Assembly: GCF_000518885.1 (NCBI RefSeq)
Contig: NZ_JAEL01000008.1
Coordinates: 1-64,000 of the forward strand
Source of the DNA: Bacillus sp. J33
Lineage (GTDB): Bacteria > Bacillota > Bacilli > Bacillales > Cytobacillaceae
Length of the DNA: 64,000 nt
Reading direction: 5' to 3'
The position numbers were made by a program, and so were the translations under genes. Of this stretch, positions 55,753-64,000 are shown piece after piece. Numbering within the stretch: the stretch's first letter is position 1; each line of letters opens with the position of its first letter. The notes under the pieces were generated by a model that saw only the letters and a program-made list of their open reading frames with translations, did not search any database and was not told the origin of the DNA.

Positions 55753-58677
55753 TTAATGTTCCTTATTTTTGATAAATTTAGCTGTATATGTTTTTCCTTG
55801 TGAGTTCTTCACATTGATTTGAACTTTAATTGTTGGTGAAGTTTGAATGACTCTTACGTTTTCATCATTACTTTCAACCATATAGTCTTGCTTATCAAGT
55901 TCCAAAGTTAGACTGTCTTGTGTTTGAGTTGGATCTGAAACAGCAAGCGTAAGAACCCCTTTTTCTTCTTTTAACAGCATGGATAGAGGATTACTGGCAT
56001 TAATAAACATTACAGTATCCGGATTCCAAAAGTTAGCAGCTAAAATTCCGAGTTCTCTCTCTTTTACAGCATGAACATCCTCTGTATTCTTAATAATCTT
56101 AATATCAGGGTTTTTGCCATATTCTTCTGTTGCTTTTAGATTCTTACTTGGTAAAAGGACGTAAGAATAGGATGCCTTTATTGGATTTACACCGTGAGAG
56201 AGGGCTAAACTTAAATAGTTGTTCGTAACTAATTCTTTACTCCCACCCGAATTCACTTGATTCCATGAACCCGTTCTTACTTCTCGCAGTCCTTCAATTG
56301 TCATCTTCTTTGGAAAATAGTAGCCGATATCAGAATCTTTAACATTTCCTTCTAAATGTGCCCAGTTTACTTTATCAATACTTTCTTTCCAGCCAAGCTG
56401 ATCTGACATTTTTGTTCCGTTAATCGTTAATTGATTCGTACCTTGATTGTTAAGTTTACGGTTTTCAATCACCGTTTCTGTATATCGGTTATCGCTTCCG
56501 GAAATGTCAGAACCTACTGCAACAATCTCATCATCAAACATAAACCAGGATTTCTTGCCCGACAATGAGGTTCCTGTTACTTTTTCCAGTGAGAAATTCA
56601 TGCCTGCTGCACCGTATAAACCGTCGATTGAAGAACCGCCGACCCAATTTTTAGTATTTGCATACTTATACCAGGCTTTTGGAGTTGTTTGAATTGCACC
56701 GTCTGTAGTTGTTCCAGGTAAACGGAACATATCAACAGTGGCCCAGTAATGATCACTAAATTGGGTTAGGTCATTATTATATAAACTAGTCATCCCAATA
56801 CCTGTGAACCAGCCTTTTAAATTTTCTCCATTCCCAGCTTCAAAAGCGGTGATTCTGTCAGAAAACATACTTACCCCAAATCCATACCCTTTTTGAAGAT
56901 GGACAACACGGTCCATAGCAGCATATACTTTATGCGTTATTAATTCATCATGAGGTACAATAGAACTATTATTTAACAACTCCTTAAAACGAATCACATC
57001 ACTGATGGCTAATTTTTCAAAATAATTCTCAAACGATATATCTTCCATCACCCATTTTTTAACGATACCTTTAAAATACTCCGCTTCTTCTTTTGGTGCA
57101 ACTTCTGATAAACGAAGGATATTTTTAATCATTCCCCGTCCGCTAATATGGTCTTGCTCCTGTTGTCTTGAAATGGCTCTTCCCCTTACCATATCCATCA
57201 TTGCACCCTTATAAATTAGAGGCACTATTGATTCATTGACCCATCGATAAACATTTTTAACATTTGGATCTGTTACGGCCCACCTTGAATCATTCAATAC
57301 ATTTAGTAGATCAGCCATTCGGTTAATTAATACTCCGCCATATGAGCCGGTATAAGCGACGTATGTATGCTGAATAAATGAACCGTCATCATAAAAACCG
57401 TCGCCGCTATTCACATATAAGAAGATTTGACTTAGTGCTTCTTGGCCCTGGCGGATTTTTTCACTATTTTTACTAATGACACCACTAATAACTGACACAA
57501 GTGCTTTATCTGCACGGTTTGCGCCTTTTTCTTCATATCCGCCTAATGTTCGAACAGTTGGGTCAGGTACAAAACGTTGAACCGCTTTCATATAATTTGT
57601 TCGTTGTTCTTGTGACAAATAATCATACATAAGAATAACAATGTCATTTAAAGCCTGTGGAGAACCAATCTCCCAATCCCACCAGTTGCCAGCCTCACTT
57701 TTTTGTTCATTATAACGATTGTTGTATATCCAATCTAAAGCACTGATTATATCTTCTTTTAAAGATTCGTTTTTATAAAGAGACGAGCCGTTAGTTGAGT
57801 ATGCGAGAGCCATACTTTTTAAACGGTTAAAGGATGTTGTCATGTGCGCTGAATTTGCTGGATTGGAGGCGTCATTCCACAAAGTCGTTCGTGATTGGCC
57901 CTTGTTCAATGTATCCCAGAAACCATTATTATTTTCGTTTGACACAGTAATATCAAGGGCATGGATGGCTGTACGAATATCTTCATCATTTTGATTATAA
58001 ATTGAAGATCCAATCAGCCACTTATACCATTTCAGGCGCAAATCTTCAAATTCTTTTTCCGGTACAGGTTCAGGTTCAGGTTCGGAATCACTAGATCCAT
58101 CATCTAAGGCATCAATAACTAATTGCGGAGGATTTTCACCTTTTTCTCTGCTATTAAAATCAAGGTATATATCCTCATTATTGGCACCTGTTATAATAAA
58201 GGTTACTTCTGTCGCATCAACCTGTTCTTTCACATAATCTGTTACATCAAATTCATAATACTGTGAAGCAGCAGAAATAGTGGCACTTGCAATTTCTGAT
58301 GTCGGAGATGGTGCATTATTCCAGGTTATGCTCGTTTCTGTCCAGTTTTTTTCTTCACTTCCCCAAACTTTCAAGGTACCGTTCTTAGTTGCTTTTCCAT
58401 AAATTCGCAGCTTGGCAGATGCTAGTGTCTTAATTTCATTTAAATTAAACTTAACATACGCCTTTCTGGTATAAGAATCAGATGTTGCTTCACGGACAGC
58501 CAAATAAGAATTTTTGCCAAAATTATTGGCTGCATTGGTTCCACCCCAAATAAATGCATCAGCTTCTGATCCAAGGTTAAAAACCTCTGAATCATCAATA
58601 GCATATGCCGGCAGCTGAAGTGAACTAATCAATAGAAAAATAGTGACAATAATAGTGATAGCGCTTACTTTTTTCAT
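55753..58677 (-). CDS. Secreted polysaccharide lyase family 8 with N-terminal CBM96/DNRLRE-type domain
   Basis: 974-aa exported enzyme. Signal peptide about 1-26 (ending PAYA). Residues about 30-195 are a CBM96/DNRLRE-like beta-sandwich (ADAFIWGGTNAANNFGKNSYLAV, AYVKFNLNEI, WTETSITWNNAP), then an acidic Pro/Glu linker. PL8 catalytic toroid about 210-560: NWWDWEIGSPQALND near 329, GANRADKALV (catalytic Asn, near 382), DDGSFIQHTYVAYTGSYGG (catalytic His and Tyr, near 427-440), MMDMVRGRAISRQ; then super-sandwich domains to the end. PL8 includes hyaluronate, chondroitin AC and xanthan lyases; the signatures here fall between hyaluronate and xanthan types, so substrate is left open. GGGGAGGT precedes ATG 58677. 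Confidence 0.93.
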   Translation of the reverse strand: MKKVSAITIIVTIFLLISSLQLPAYAIDDSEVFNLGSEADAFIWGGTNAANNFGKNSYLAVREATSDSYTRKAYVKFNLNEIKTLASAKLRIYGKATKNGTLKVWGSEEKNWTETSITWNNAPSPTSEIASATISAASQYYEFDVTDYVKEQVDATEVTFIITGANNEDIYLDFNSREKGENPPQLVIDALDDGSSDSEPEPEPVPEKEFEDLRLKWYKWLIGSSIYNQNDEDIRTAIHALDITVSNENNNGFWDTLNKGQSRTTLWNDASNPANSAHMTTSFNRLKSMALAYSTNGSSLYKNESLKEDIISALDWIYNNRYNEQKSEAGNWWDWEIGSPQALNDIVILMYDYLSQEQRTNYMKAVQRFVPDPTVRTLGGYEEKGANRADKALVSVISGVISKNSEKIRQGQEALSQIFLYVNSGDGFYDDGSFIQHTYVAYTGSYGGVLINRMADLLNVLNDSRWAVTDPNVKNVYRWVNESIVPLIYKGAMMDMVRGRAISRQQEQDHISGRGMIKNILRLSEVAPKEEAEYFKGIVKKWVMEDISFENYFEKLAISDVIRFKELLNNSSIVPHDELITHKVYAAMDRVVHLQKGYGFGVSMFSDRITAFEAGNGENLKGWFTGIGMTSLYNNDLTQFSDHYWATVDMFRLPGTTTDGAIQTTPKAWYKYANTKNWVGGSSIDGLYGAAGMNFSLEKVTGTSLSGKKSWFMFDDEIVAVGSDISGSDNRYTETVIENRKLNNQGTNQLTINGTKMSDQLGWKESIDKVNWAHLEGNVKDSDIGYYFPKKMTIEGLREVRTGSWNQVNSGGSKELVTNNYLSLALSHGVNPIKASYSYVLLPSKNLKATEEYGKNPDIKIIKNTEDVHAVKERELGILAANFWNPDTVMFINASNPLSMLLKEEKGVLTLAVSDPTQTQDSLTLELDKQDYMVESNDENVRVIQTSPTIKVQINVKNSQGKTYTAKFIKNKEH

Positions 58678-58837
58678 TTAAACCTCCCCAAAGTTTGAAC
58701 TTTTCCAAATTAAAAAATGCTCCTTTCTTGTTTTATTAAAAAGTTTACTATCGAAATACAAAGGGAAGGTGTAAAATTCTTTGAATTTAAGGGAATATTT
58801 TGACTTTTTGCGAGATTGGAATATAAAATAATTACCA

Positions 58838-60424
58838 CTAGTAACCAATTTTGGATCGATATTCTCTTGGCGTCATTTTCGTATATTTTTTAAATACTTT
58901 TGAAAAATAGGTACGATCTGAATAGCCGCATTTTATTGCAACCTCTTCTACTGATTCTCCTGTTTGCTCAAGGATTTTTGCGGCAACACCGATTTTAAAG
59001 CGATGGAAATAATCGGTGAAATTTTCACCCGTCAATCGCTTAAAATAACGTGAAAAGTAACTTGGATTCATATATAAATGAGCGGCTACGTCTGTAGATG
59101 TAACATTTTCAGATAGATTCTCAATAATGTATTGATCAATCTCTTGTAACTTCGGCTCTCTGCTGCTGGCTCCGTCCATTTTTCCATTCCATTGAATAAG
59201 CTGTGTCAGCTTGTTTTCTACAATTTTTACGGCATCACTTAGTCTGGAGCACTCCTCTAGAAACGAATAAAACTCTTCATTGCCCGTTTCAATATATTGT
59301 AATTCAATCAAACGGACTCTTCGTGAAATGATCCTTTTCAGTTCTCCAGGGTCCAGATTTTTCGTTGCTGCGGTTTGGGTGATGAATGCTAGAATTTCTT
59401 TTACCCTTTTACTGTTTTTTTCTTTTACAGCGATAACTAATTCACTCATCTCTTTGTCGAGAAGACGGCTAATTGGACAAAAAGCGCTTAGATTGGTTTG
59501 TATATCCCAATTCAATATCGAAACCGTATTATAAAAAAAGTGAGATCGATTGCGTACTATTTTTTGGTAAACAAAACCAATATTCTTTATATCGGATGAT
59601 TGTCGACCGTAGATAAAAAATATCTCCAAGCCTAAATATTCAATCATTTTCTCTTGTATCTCCATTAATAGAGATTGAATGTACTGATGATGATCAAATT
59701 TTATGTTTTGACGAAAGTTATAAACAAAAACAATTGAATCTTCCTCGTTAAAAAAAGTAATTCCGGGATGATTTTTAGCGATATCACAGGCAATATTATA
59801 AACTCCATATTTAATGATGGACAGATCCTGATAGGAATACTTTTCTATAAACGCAGATAAAGAAAAGAAACCCGTCCCTAGAATAAACGAAGGATATTGC
59901 CAGCTAATATCAAGTTTTTTTGCAAATTGGATGAGTAATTCTGGATCATCTCTTTTGATAAGACGGTCAAATAACGAATGTTTCAGTATTTCAATATTCC
60001 GGTTGAGTATTTCCTTATAGGATAAATCTTCTAAACTAACAGATGTTTCGATAACTTTATTTATGGAATTTTTCAAGTTTTCCTCGAGCTGCTCTTTCGT
60101 TAATTCATCTTTGATTAAATAACTATCAGCGTTCAGCTGTATGGCTTTTTGTGCATAGTGGAAATCCTCATGACAGGTTAAAAAAATCATTCTGACATTT
60201 GGTTTAATCTGTTTTAATTCTGAAGCTAATTCAAGACCATTCATCTGAGGTAAACCTATATCCGAAATAACCAAATCAGGTTTGTATTGTTTAAATAATT
60301 CTAAGGCTTTTATACTTGAATAGGATGTGCCAACGATATTTAAGCCATGTTCTTCCCAATTGATTAGCTGTTTCAGATATTTAATCATTGGTACATCATC
60401 ATCAACAAGCATAATATTAATCAT
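58838..60424 (-). CDS. YesN-type AraC-family response regulator
   Basis: 528-aa response regulator. Receiver domain 1-120 with acidic pocket DDD (8-10), phospho-Asp 55 in LVISDIGLPQMNG, and Lys in SYLIKDEL. Long linker about 140-410. C-terminal AraC DNA-binding domain about 430-527 (TSTDVAAHLYMNPSYFSRYFKRLTGENFTDYFHRFKI, then EEVAIKCGYSDRTYFSKVFKKYTKMTPREYR). It overlaps the YesM-type kinase gene by four bases. It presumably activates the lyase, transporter and operon genes in response to extracellular oligosaccharide. Confidence 0.93.
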   Translation of the reverse strand: MINIMLVDDDVPMIKYLKQLINWEEHGLNIVGTSYSSIKALELFKQYKPDLVISDIGLPQMNGLELASELKQIKPNVRMIFLTCHEDFHYAQKAIQLNADSYLIKDELTKEQLEENLKNSINKVIETSVSLEDLSYKEILNRNIEILKHSLFDRLIKRDDPELLIQFAKKLDISWQYPSFILGTGFFSLSAFIEKYSYQDLSIIKYGVYNIACDIAKNHPGITFFNEEDSIVFVYNFRQNIKFDHHQYIQSLLMEIQEKMIEYLGLEIFFIYGRQSSDIKNIGFVYQKIVRNRSHFFYNTVSILNWDIQTNLSAFCPISRLLDKEMSELVIAVKEKNSKRVKEILAFITQTAATKNLDPGELKRIISRRVRLIELQYIETGNEEFYSFLEECSRLSDAVKIVENKLTQLIQWNGKMDGASSREPKLQEIDQYIIENLSENVTSTDVAAHLYMNPSYFSRYFKRLTGENFTDYFHRFKIGVAAKILEQTGESVEEVAIKCGYSDRTYFSKVFKKYTKMTPREYRSKIGY

Positions 60425-62148
60425 CCTTTTTCACCTTCCTTATCGATATCAATCGGAATTTGAACAACAATCGTTATACCGCCGTTATCATTTCGTTGAA
60501 GATCAATATCCCCATCAGAACCATAGAAAAGCTTTACTCTCTTTGCAATATTCATTAAACCAACACGATTGTAAGAGGTACCTTCAGAGCCGCTCTTTAA
60601 CATTCGTTTTAACTCCAAAAGCTGATTCTCACTCACCCCTTTTCCATTATCGCTTATCATAATAACAACACATTCATCCCTCTTATTAGCACGGATGATT
60701 ATTTCTCCAGAAGATTTTTCAGAAAACCCATGAACGATGGCATTTTCTATAAATGGCTGAAGTAATAATTTCGGTAATTCAATATTTTTGACTTGATCTT
60801 CCATTTCAACCTTCAATTCTGCATTCACTTCGGTTCTCATTCTCATGATCTCTATATAATGAGATAGCAGTTTGCATTCACTTTCAATCGTGGAAGGTTC
60901 ATCTATTTTCATATAGGCTCTTAGCAGACTCATTAAGGCGTTAATTTTATCAGCATGTTCATAATCATTATTTATAAATAAACTGCATTTGATGGAATTT
61001 AACGTGTTAATTAAAAAATGAGGGCGAATTTGTGCGAATAATGCCTGGAGCTCAATGGCCCGTTTTTCCTCTTGTTCCTGTTCAATTTGTTCAATCAGCC
61101 CTTTTATTTCATCTAACATGTGATTAATTGTCTTGCCCAATTCATTAATTTCATCTTTTCCTTCAGGCAAGAAACGAACATCATGTTTTCCTTTACCAAA
61201 TTGGGTAGCAACGAAGGACAATTTCTGAATGGGACGATGCAGTCTTTTGGCCATTAAAAGTGAAATCAACAAAAAGATAAAAAAGAAAAGGGCAACCAAA
61301 ACCGTACTTAGGAAGAAGCTTTTTGTAATTTGTCCTGTTATTTCTTCATTCGAGGTTTCATGAATTAGCTTCCATTTTGAAATGGGGATTAAAACTGCGT
61401 CCCGTATTTCTCCATTTCTTTCATCATCATCTTTATAAGAAATTGTGTGGTCTCCTGCAATCAGCTTTCCATTTTCATCAAATAATGCGAGCTTGCCAGT
61501 CTTGGCCGATTGAAATAATCTTTTAAAATATTCATTCGAGATTCCTATATTTAAGGTAGCTAATGGCTGTCCGTTTTCAGGATGATTAATAACACGACTA
61601 AAGTAGTAATAGGAGTCTCCCTCTAGGTTCAAATGCTTAACGAGTCCCAATGATTGTAAATGGCTGGCCTGATTAACATTTATTCGATCTTGCAGCCGAT
61701 TCCAATGATCTTTCAAAACCGTTAAGGAAGGGGTTTTACTTGAGATGCCAACCGAATAAGGAACAATAAATTCTTTATTATTAACTAGAAACATATGAAT
61801 ATCGGAATTTAACATTTTAATGGATATATAGTCAAAGGAAGCAATAACCTTTTGATAATTATCATAATCCCGATACCTTTTTATTTTTTCCGTTTCGCTA
61901 AAATCGATAAGTGTTCGAATGGTTTCATCGTTTTTGACGTAAAAATGAGTAACATAATTTAAGTCATCGACTATTTTTGTGATATCTTTAGATACTAAAT
62001 TCAATACAGAACGATTTGAGAGTTCTATTTTTTCAATCACATTATCTTTTATTGTTTTGTAAGACAATATCGTAATGACTAATATTGGGAGCAAGATTAA
62101 TATAATAAATGATGACTGTATTTTTTGATAATAGCTTAATTTGTTCAT
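60421..62148 (-). CDS. YesM-type sensor histidine kinase
   Basis: 575-aa membrane kinase. Two membrane helices (about 13-33 and 280-302) enclose an extracellular Cache-like sensor; HAMP about 303-355 (MAKRLHRPIQKLSFVATQFGKGKHDVRF); His_kinase domain with LQALFAQIRPHFLINTLNSIK (phospho-His near 377); HATPase with PFIENAIVHGFSEK and DNGKGVS. Partner of the AraC-type regulator whose start overlaps its stop. A cre-like site lies just upstream. Confidence 0.93.
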   Translation of the reverse strand: MNKLSYYQKIQSSFIILILLPILVITILSYKTIKDNVIEKIELSNRSVLNLVSKDITKIVDDLNYVTHFYVKNDETIRTLIDFSETEKIKRYRDYDNYQKVIASFDYISIKMLNSDIHMFLVNNKEFIVPYSVGISSKTPSLTVLKDHWNRLQDRINVNQASHLQSLGLVKHLNLEGDSYYYFSRVINHPENGQPLATLNIGISNEYFKRLFQSAKTGKLALFDENGKLIAGDHTISYKDDDERNGEIRDAVLIPISKWKLIHETSNEEITGQITKSFFLSTVLVALFFFIFLLISLLMAKRLHRPIQKLSFVATQFGKGKHDVRFLPEGKDEINELGKTINHMLDEIKGLIEQIEQEQEEKRAIELQALFAQIRPHFLINTLNSIKCSLFINNDYEHADKINALMSLLRAYMKIDEPSTIESECKLLSHYIEIMRMRTEVNAELKVEMEDQVKNIELPKLLLQPFIENAIVHGFSEKSSGEIIIRANKRDECVVIMISDNGKGVSENQLLELKRMLKSGSEGTSYNRVGLMNIAKRVKLFYGSDGDIDLQRNDNGGITIVVQIPIDIDKEGEKG

Positions 62149-62174
62149 ATCATTCCTGCCACCCTTTTAGTAGA

Positions 62175-62188
62175 CTAAAACGTTTACA
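62175..62188 (-). promoter_or_regulatory. Catabolite-responsive element (cre) candidate
   Basis: TGTAAACGTTTTAG on the minus strand matches the cre consensus TGWAANCGNTNWCA at 12 of 14 positions, 27 bp upstream of the kinase gene. CcpA repression of the sensor genes would follow. Confidence 0.55.
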
Positions 62189-62258
62189 ATTATTATTTTA
62201 CTACAATAGTAATAAATTTAGTATTACCAAAATAATCTGAATACAATTTTATATGGAA

Positions 62259-62291
62259 CAAAAGGCCCCCCATCCTGAGGCGCCTTTTATA
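62259..62291 (-). terminator. Terminator of the solute-binding protein gene
   Basis: Minus strand: AAAAGGCGCC, loop TCAGGATG, GGGGGCCTTTTG; imperfect but GC-rich stem close to the stop at 62299. Confidence 0.65.
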
Positions 62292-62298
62292 TATACGA

Positions 62299-63633
62299 TT
62301 ATTCGTTTTCTTTAATCACTTTATTTGCTTCATCAGCCATCCACTTTTGAACTTCTTTGGCAGATTTATCTTCTAGTATAAACTGACTAAATCCATCGCC
62401 TAAAATTTTATCTAATTCTGCAGCATATGTGATTGAAACTTCAGATGCTGGTAATGGTTCAGTACTGTCAAATAAAGTGTACATTAGCGAATCCACATCA
62501 TAATATTCTTCTTTACCTTCAATCCATTTTTCAACTAATGGTTTTGCATCTTCTTTTTTCCAGCCTGGCAACTCTGTTCTTGCATCTGTTAAGTTAGTAG
62601 AAATAAAGCGAGCTAGTTTAAAGGCAGCTTCTTTATGTTTAGAATTTTGACCAATTGCTAAATAGTTGCCGCCCATGTATATTTCGTTCTTATCACCTTT
62701 TGACTGAACTGGCACTGGAGCAAAGGCTGTTTTAAACTCATGCGGAAACTGTTGAGTATTACCGGTATCTGCAATCATCCAAGAACCAGTTAATAGCATC
62801 GCTGCATCACCATTAAAAAATTCTGTTCTATAGTTTAATTTCGCACCAATGACGTCAGCATAAGGTTTTATGGATTTATCCTTTTTCTCCATTTGATGTC
62901 TTAGATTAAAGAAATATTCATAGGAAGGATCTGTAAAATTTGTTTTACCGTCTTCCGTCATAAATGGATGCTTCTTGTGTACTTGAGCGATTGGATTCGC
63001 ATATAATCCCCAGTTATGGAAGTATGCACCATATTGTTTTTCAGTACCTTCTCCCTTTGTTAATTTTTTAGCATATTCACTAAATTCATCCCATGTCCAA
63101 CCAGCCTTAGGCACTTCAAGACCCGCCTCATCTAATGCATCTTTATTTAGAAGCACAAAATTGGTTGTAACATTGGTTAAAATCCCATAATATTTTCCAT
63201 CATACTTTGGATTAACAAAGTATTCTTCTTCTGGTTTTAAGTTATTTTCTTTATATAAGTCATCCAGTGGTGCTACTACACCTTGTGCTGCACGTTGGTA
63301 GATCGCATCAATGTGCGGGGTCATAAAAAGGTCAATTTGCTCACCTGATGCCATTAACACATCCAGCTTTTTAAGAGTTTCAAGAGAGTTTCCTGGAACA
63401 AGTGATACATGCTCAACATCAATGTTTGGATTCTCTTTTTCAAATTGCTCAATATATTTTTCCGTTGATGCCTGCATTATTTCGTTATCCCAGTTGTAAT
63501 ACTTAATGGTTACTTTTTCGTCATTGGATTTTTCACTTGAATTTGACTCAGAACTTCCTGAACATGCAGATAGCAGAGACATTGCCAGAAATGCCGTACT
63601 TAAAGCTAACGTTGCTTTCTTTTTGAATCTCAT
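62299..63633 (-). CDS. Extracellular sugar-binding lipoprotein of an ABC importer
   Basis: 444-aa family-1 solute-binding protein. Signal peptide with lipobox MSLLSAC (Cys 24). Mature part carries the SBP family 1 pattern: VTIKYYNWDNEIMQASTEKYIEQFEKENPNIDVEHV, LMASGEQIDLFMTPHIDAIYQRAAQGVVAPLDDL, GLEVPKAGWTWDEFSEYAKKLT, NGDAAMLLTGSWMI. It should capture oligosaccharides released by the PL8 lyase. No ATPase gene is seen in the window; a general MsmX-type ATPase elsewhere would be usual in Bacillus. Confidence 0.93.
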   Translation of the reverse strand: MRFKKKATLALSTAFLAMSLLSACSGSSESNSSEKSNDEKVTIKYYNWDNEIMQASTEKYIEQFEKENPNIDVEHVSLVPGNSLETLKKLDVLMASGEQIDLFMTPHIDAIYQRAAQGVVAPLDDLYKENNLKPEEEYFVNPKYDGKYYGILTNVTTNFVLLNKDALDEAGLEVPKAGWTWDEFSEYAKKLTKGEGTEKQYGAYFHNWGLYANPIAQVHKKHPFMTEDGKTNFTDPSYEYFFNLRHQMEKKDKSIKPYADVIGAKLNYRTEFFNGDAAMLLTGSWMIADTGNTQQFPHEFKTAFAPVPVQSKGDKNEIYMGGNYLAIGQNSKHKEAAFKLARFISTNLTDARTELPGWKKEDAKPLVEKWIEGKEEYYDVDSLMYTLFDSTEPLPASEVSITYAAELDKILGDGFSQFILEDKSAKEVQKWMADEANKVIKENE

Positions 63634-63653
63634 TTGAATCCCCCTTCTTTTTT

Positions 63654-63679
63654 ATTAAGCGCTTACATAACATATTATA
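63654..63679 (-). promoter_or_regulatory. Promoter -10 and cre candidate of the binding-protein gene
   Basis: Minus-strand TATAAT at 63674-63679; the -35 is poor, fitting activator dependence. ATGTAAGCGCTTAAT (63654-63668) directly downstream matches cre at 12 of 14 positions and would act as a CcpA roadblock. Confidence 0.6.
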
Positions 63680-63701
63680 GCTCTAGTCTTTTTTATTGAA
63701 C

Positions 63702-63730
63702 GTGCACAATTTGATACAGTTTGTGCATTT
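63702..63730. promoter_or_regulatory. Inverted repeat TGCACAA/TTGTGCA, possible regulator site
   Basis: TGCACAA (63704-63710) and TTGTGCA (63722-63728) lie just upstream of the -10 of the binding-protein gene. A related AAAAAAAGTGCACATTTTTC occurs upstream of the GH88 gene (about 55643-55662, minus reading). A binding site for the AraC-type regulator is conceivable. Confidence 0.35.
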
Positions 63731-63755
63731 TTTTACTAGTTTTTATTTTCAGTCA

Positions 63756-64000
63756 TCAGCCTTTTACACCGCCAAGAGCAATTCCTTTAATCACTTGCTT
63801 CTGCATAATGATAAAGACAATAACAAGCGGAATAATAGCAGAAAGTGATGCCATCATTAAGACAGCAAAGTTGTCCGCGTAATCGTCTTTAAATAGTTGC
63901 AGCCCTAGTGTAATTGGATATAGTTCTTTGTCAATCAAGAAGATCAGCGGTCCTTGATAATCATTCCAAATCCAAATAAATTTAATAATACCAGCAGTTG
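63756..64000 (-). CDS. Carbohydrate ABC transporter permease, MalG type (partial, 5' end outside window)
   Basis: The last 81 codons of a permease, open to the window edge. Visible: IIKFIWIWNDYQGPLIFLIDKELYPITLGLQLF, the last two membrane helices and the terminal KQVIKGIALGGVKG, characteristic of MalG/LacG-type sugar permeases. The upstream EAA loop and start lie beyond 64000. It precedes the binding-protein gene by 122 bp, so the importer genes run permease(s) then binding protein. Confidence 0.9.
   Translation of the reverse strand, partial: TAGIIKFIWIWNDYQGPLIFLIDKELYPITLGLQLFKDDYADNFAVLMMASLSAIIPLVIVFIIMQKQVIKGIALGGVKG

Overview
The window looks like DNA of an endospore-forming, low-GC Gram-positive bacterium of the Bacillaceae (Bacillus/Cytobacillus/Neobacillus type). 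The grounds are a GerA/GerK-type spore-germination receptor operon, an RsbR-type STAS regulator, a GlpT close to the Bacillus one, an OpuC-type osmolyte transporter with a GbsR/OpcR-type repressor, YesM/YesN-type two-component genes, strong AGGAGG ribosome binding sites and several TTG/GTG starts. There is no rRNA, tRNA, ribosomal-protein or other core housekeeping gene. This fits an accessory chromosomal stretch or a large plasmid.

Layout. 0-1.6 kb: small membrane protein, Hpr/MarR-like regulator, small hypothetical. 1.9-2.1 kb: a 198-bp segment bounded by 13-bp inverted repeats and holding a 44-codon ORF. 2.4-6.6 kb: germination receptor operon (A, C, D, B order) whose A gene is frameshifted. 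7.5-8.4 kb: RsbR-like gene. 8.9-12.7 kb: a replicon-like module with two divergent rep-like genes around a 915-bp spacer carrying two families of iteron-like repeats, an AT-rich tract and a near-consensus DnaA box. 12.9-14.4 kb: glpT with promoter and leader terminator. 14.7-19.3 kb: serine hydrolase, MBL-fold hydrolase, TerC-type transporter and small proteins. 19.8-28.5 kb: an osmolyte/carnitine island with a nonsense-interrupted CocE-type hydrolase, an OpuC-like ABC transporter, an OpcR-like repressor and a three-gene carnitine-to-glycine-betaine pathway. 28.7-31.6 kb: large GAF-PAS-histidine kinase. 31.9-38.5 kb: small unrelated genes (PepSY, FAD monooxygenase, two DinB, MazG, LOG, ABM).

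38.9-44.9 kb is a complete Leloir operon (galK-galE-galT-galM) with a convergent ROK repressor; galK and the repressor share an identical 19-bp operator-like sequence. 45.3-64 kb is a polysaccharide-utilisation locus on the minus strand: ABC permease (cut by the window end), solute-binding protein, YesM-type kinase, AraC-type response regulator, secreted PL8 lyase with an N-terminal CBM-like domain, GH88 unsaturated glucuronyl hydrolase, heparinase II/III-like protein, a 93-aa unknown, a DUF624 membrane protein, GH35 beta-galactosidase, then kdgA, kdgK, kduI and kduD. The lyase cuts a uronate polymer outside the cell, the ABC system imports oligomers, GH88 releases 5-keto-4-deoxyuronate, and KduI-KduD-KdgK-KdgA convert it to pyruvate and glyceraldehyde-3-phosphate. 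GH35 would release galactose for the neighbouring Leloir operon. No sulfatase or hexosaminidase is visible.

A family of MITE-like intergenic repeats (nine copies, long forms of about 220-290 bp and short forms of about 100 bp) is scattered through the window. Eight copies clearly have the same orientation.
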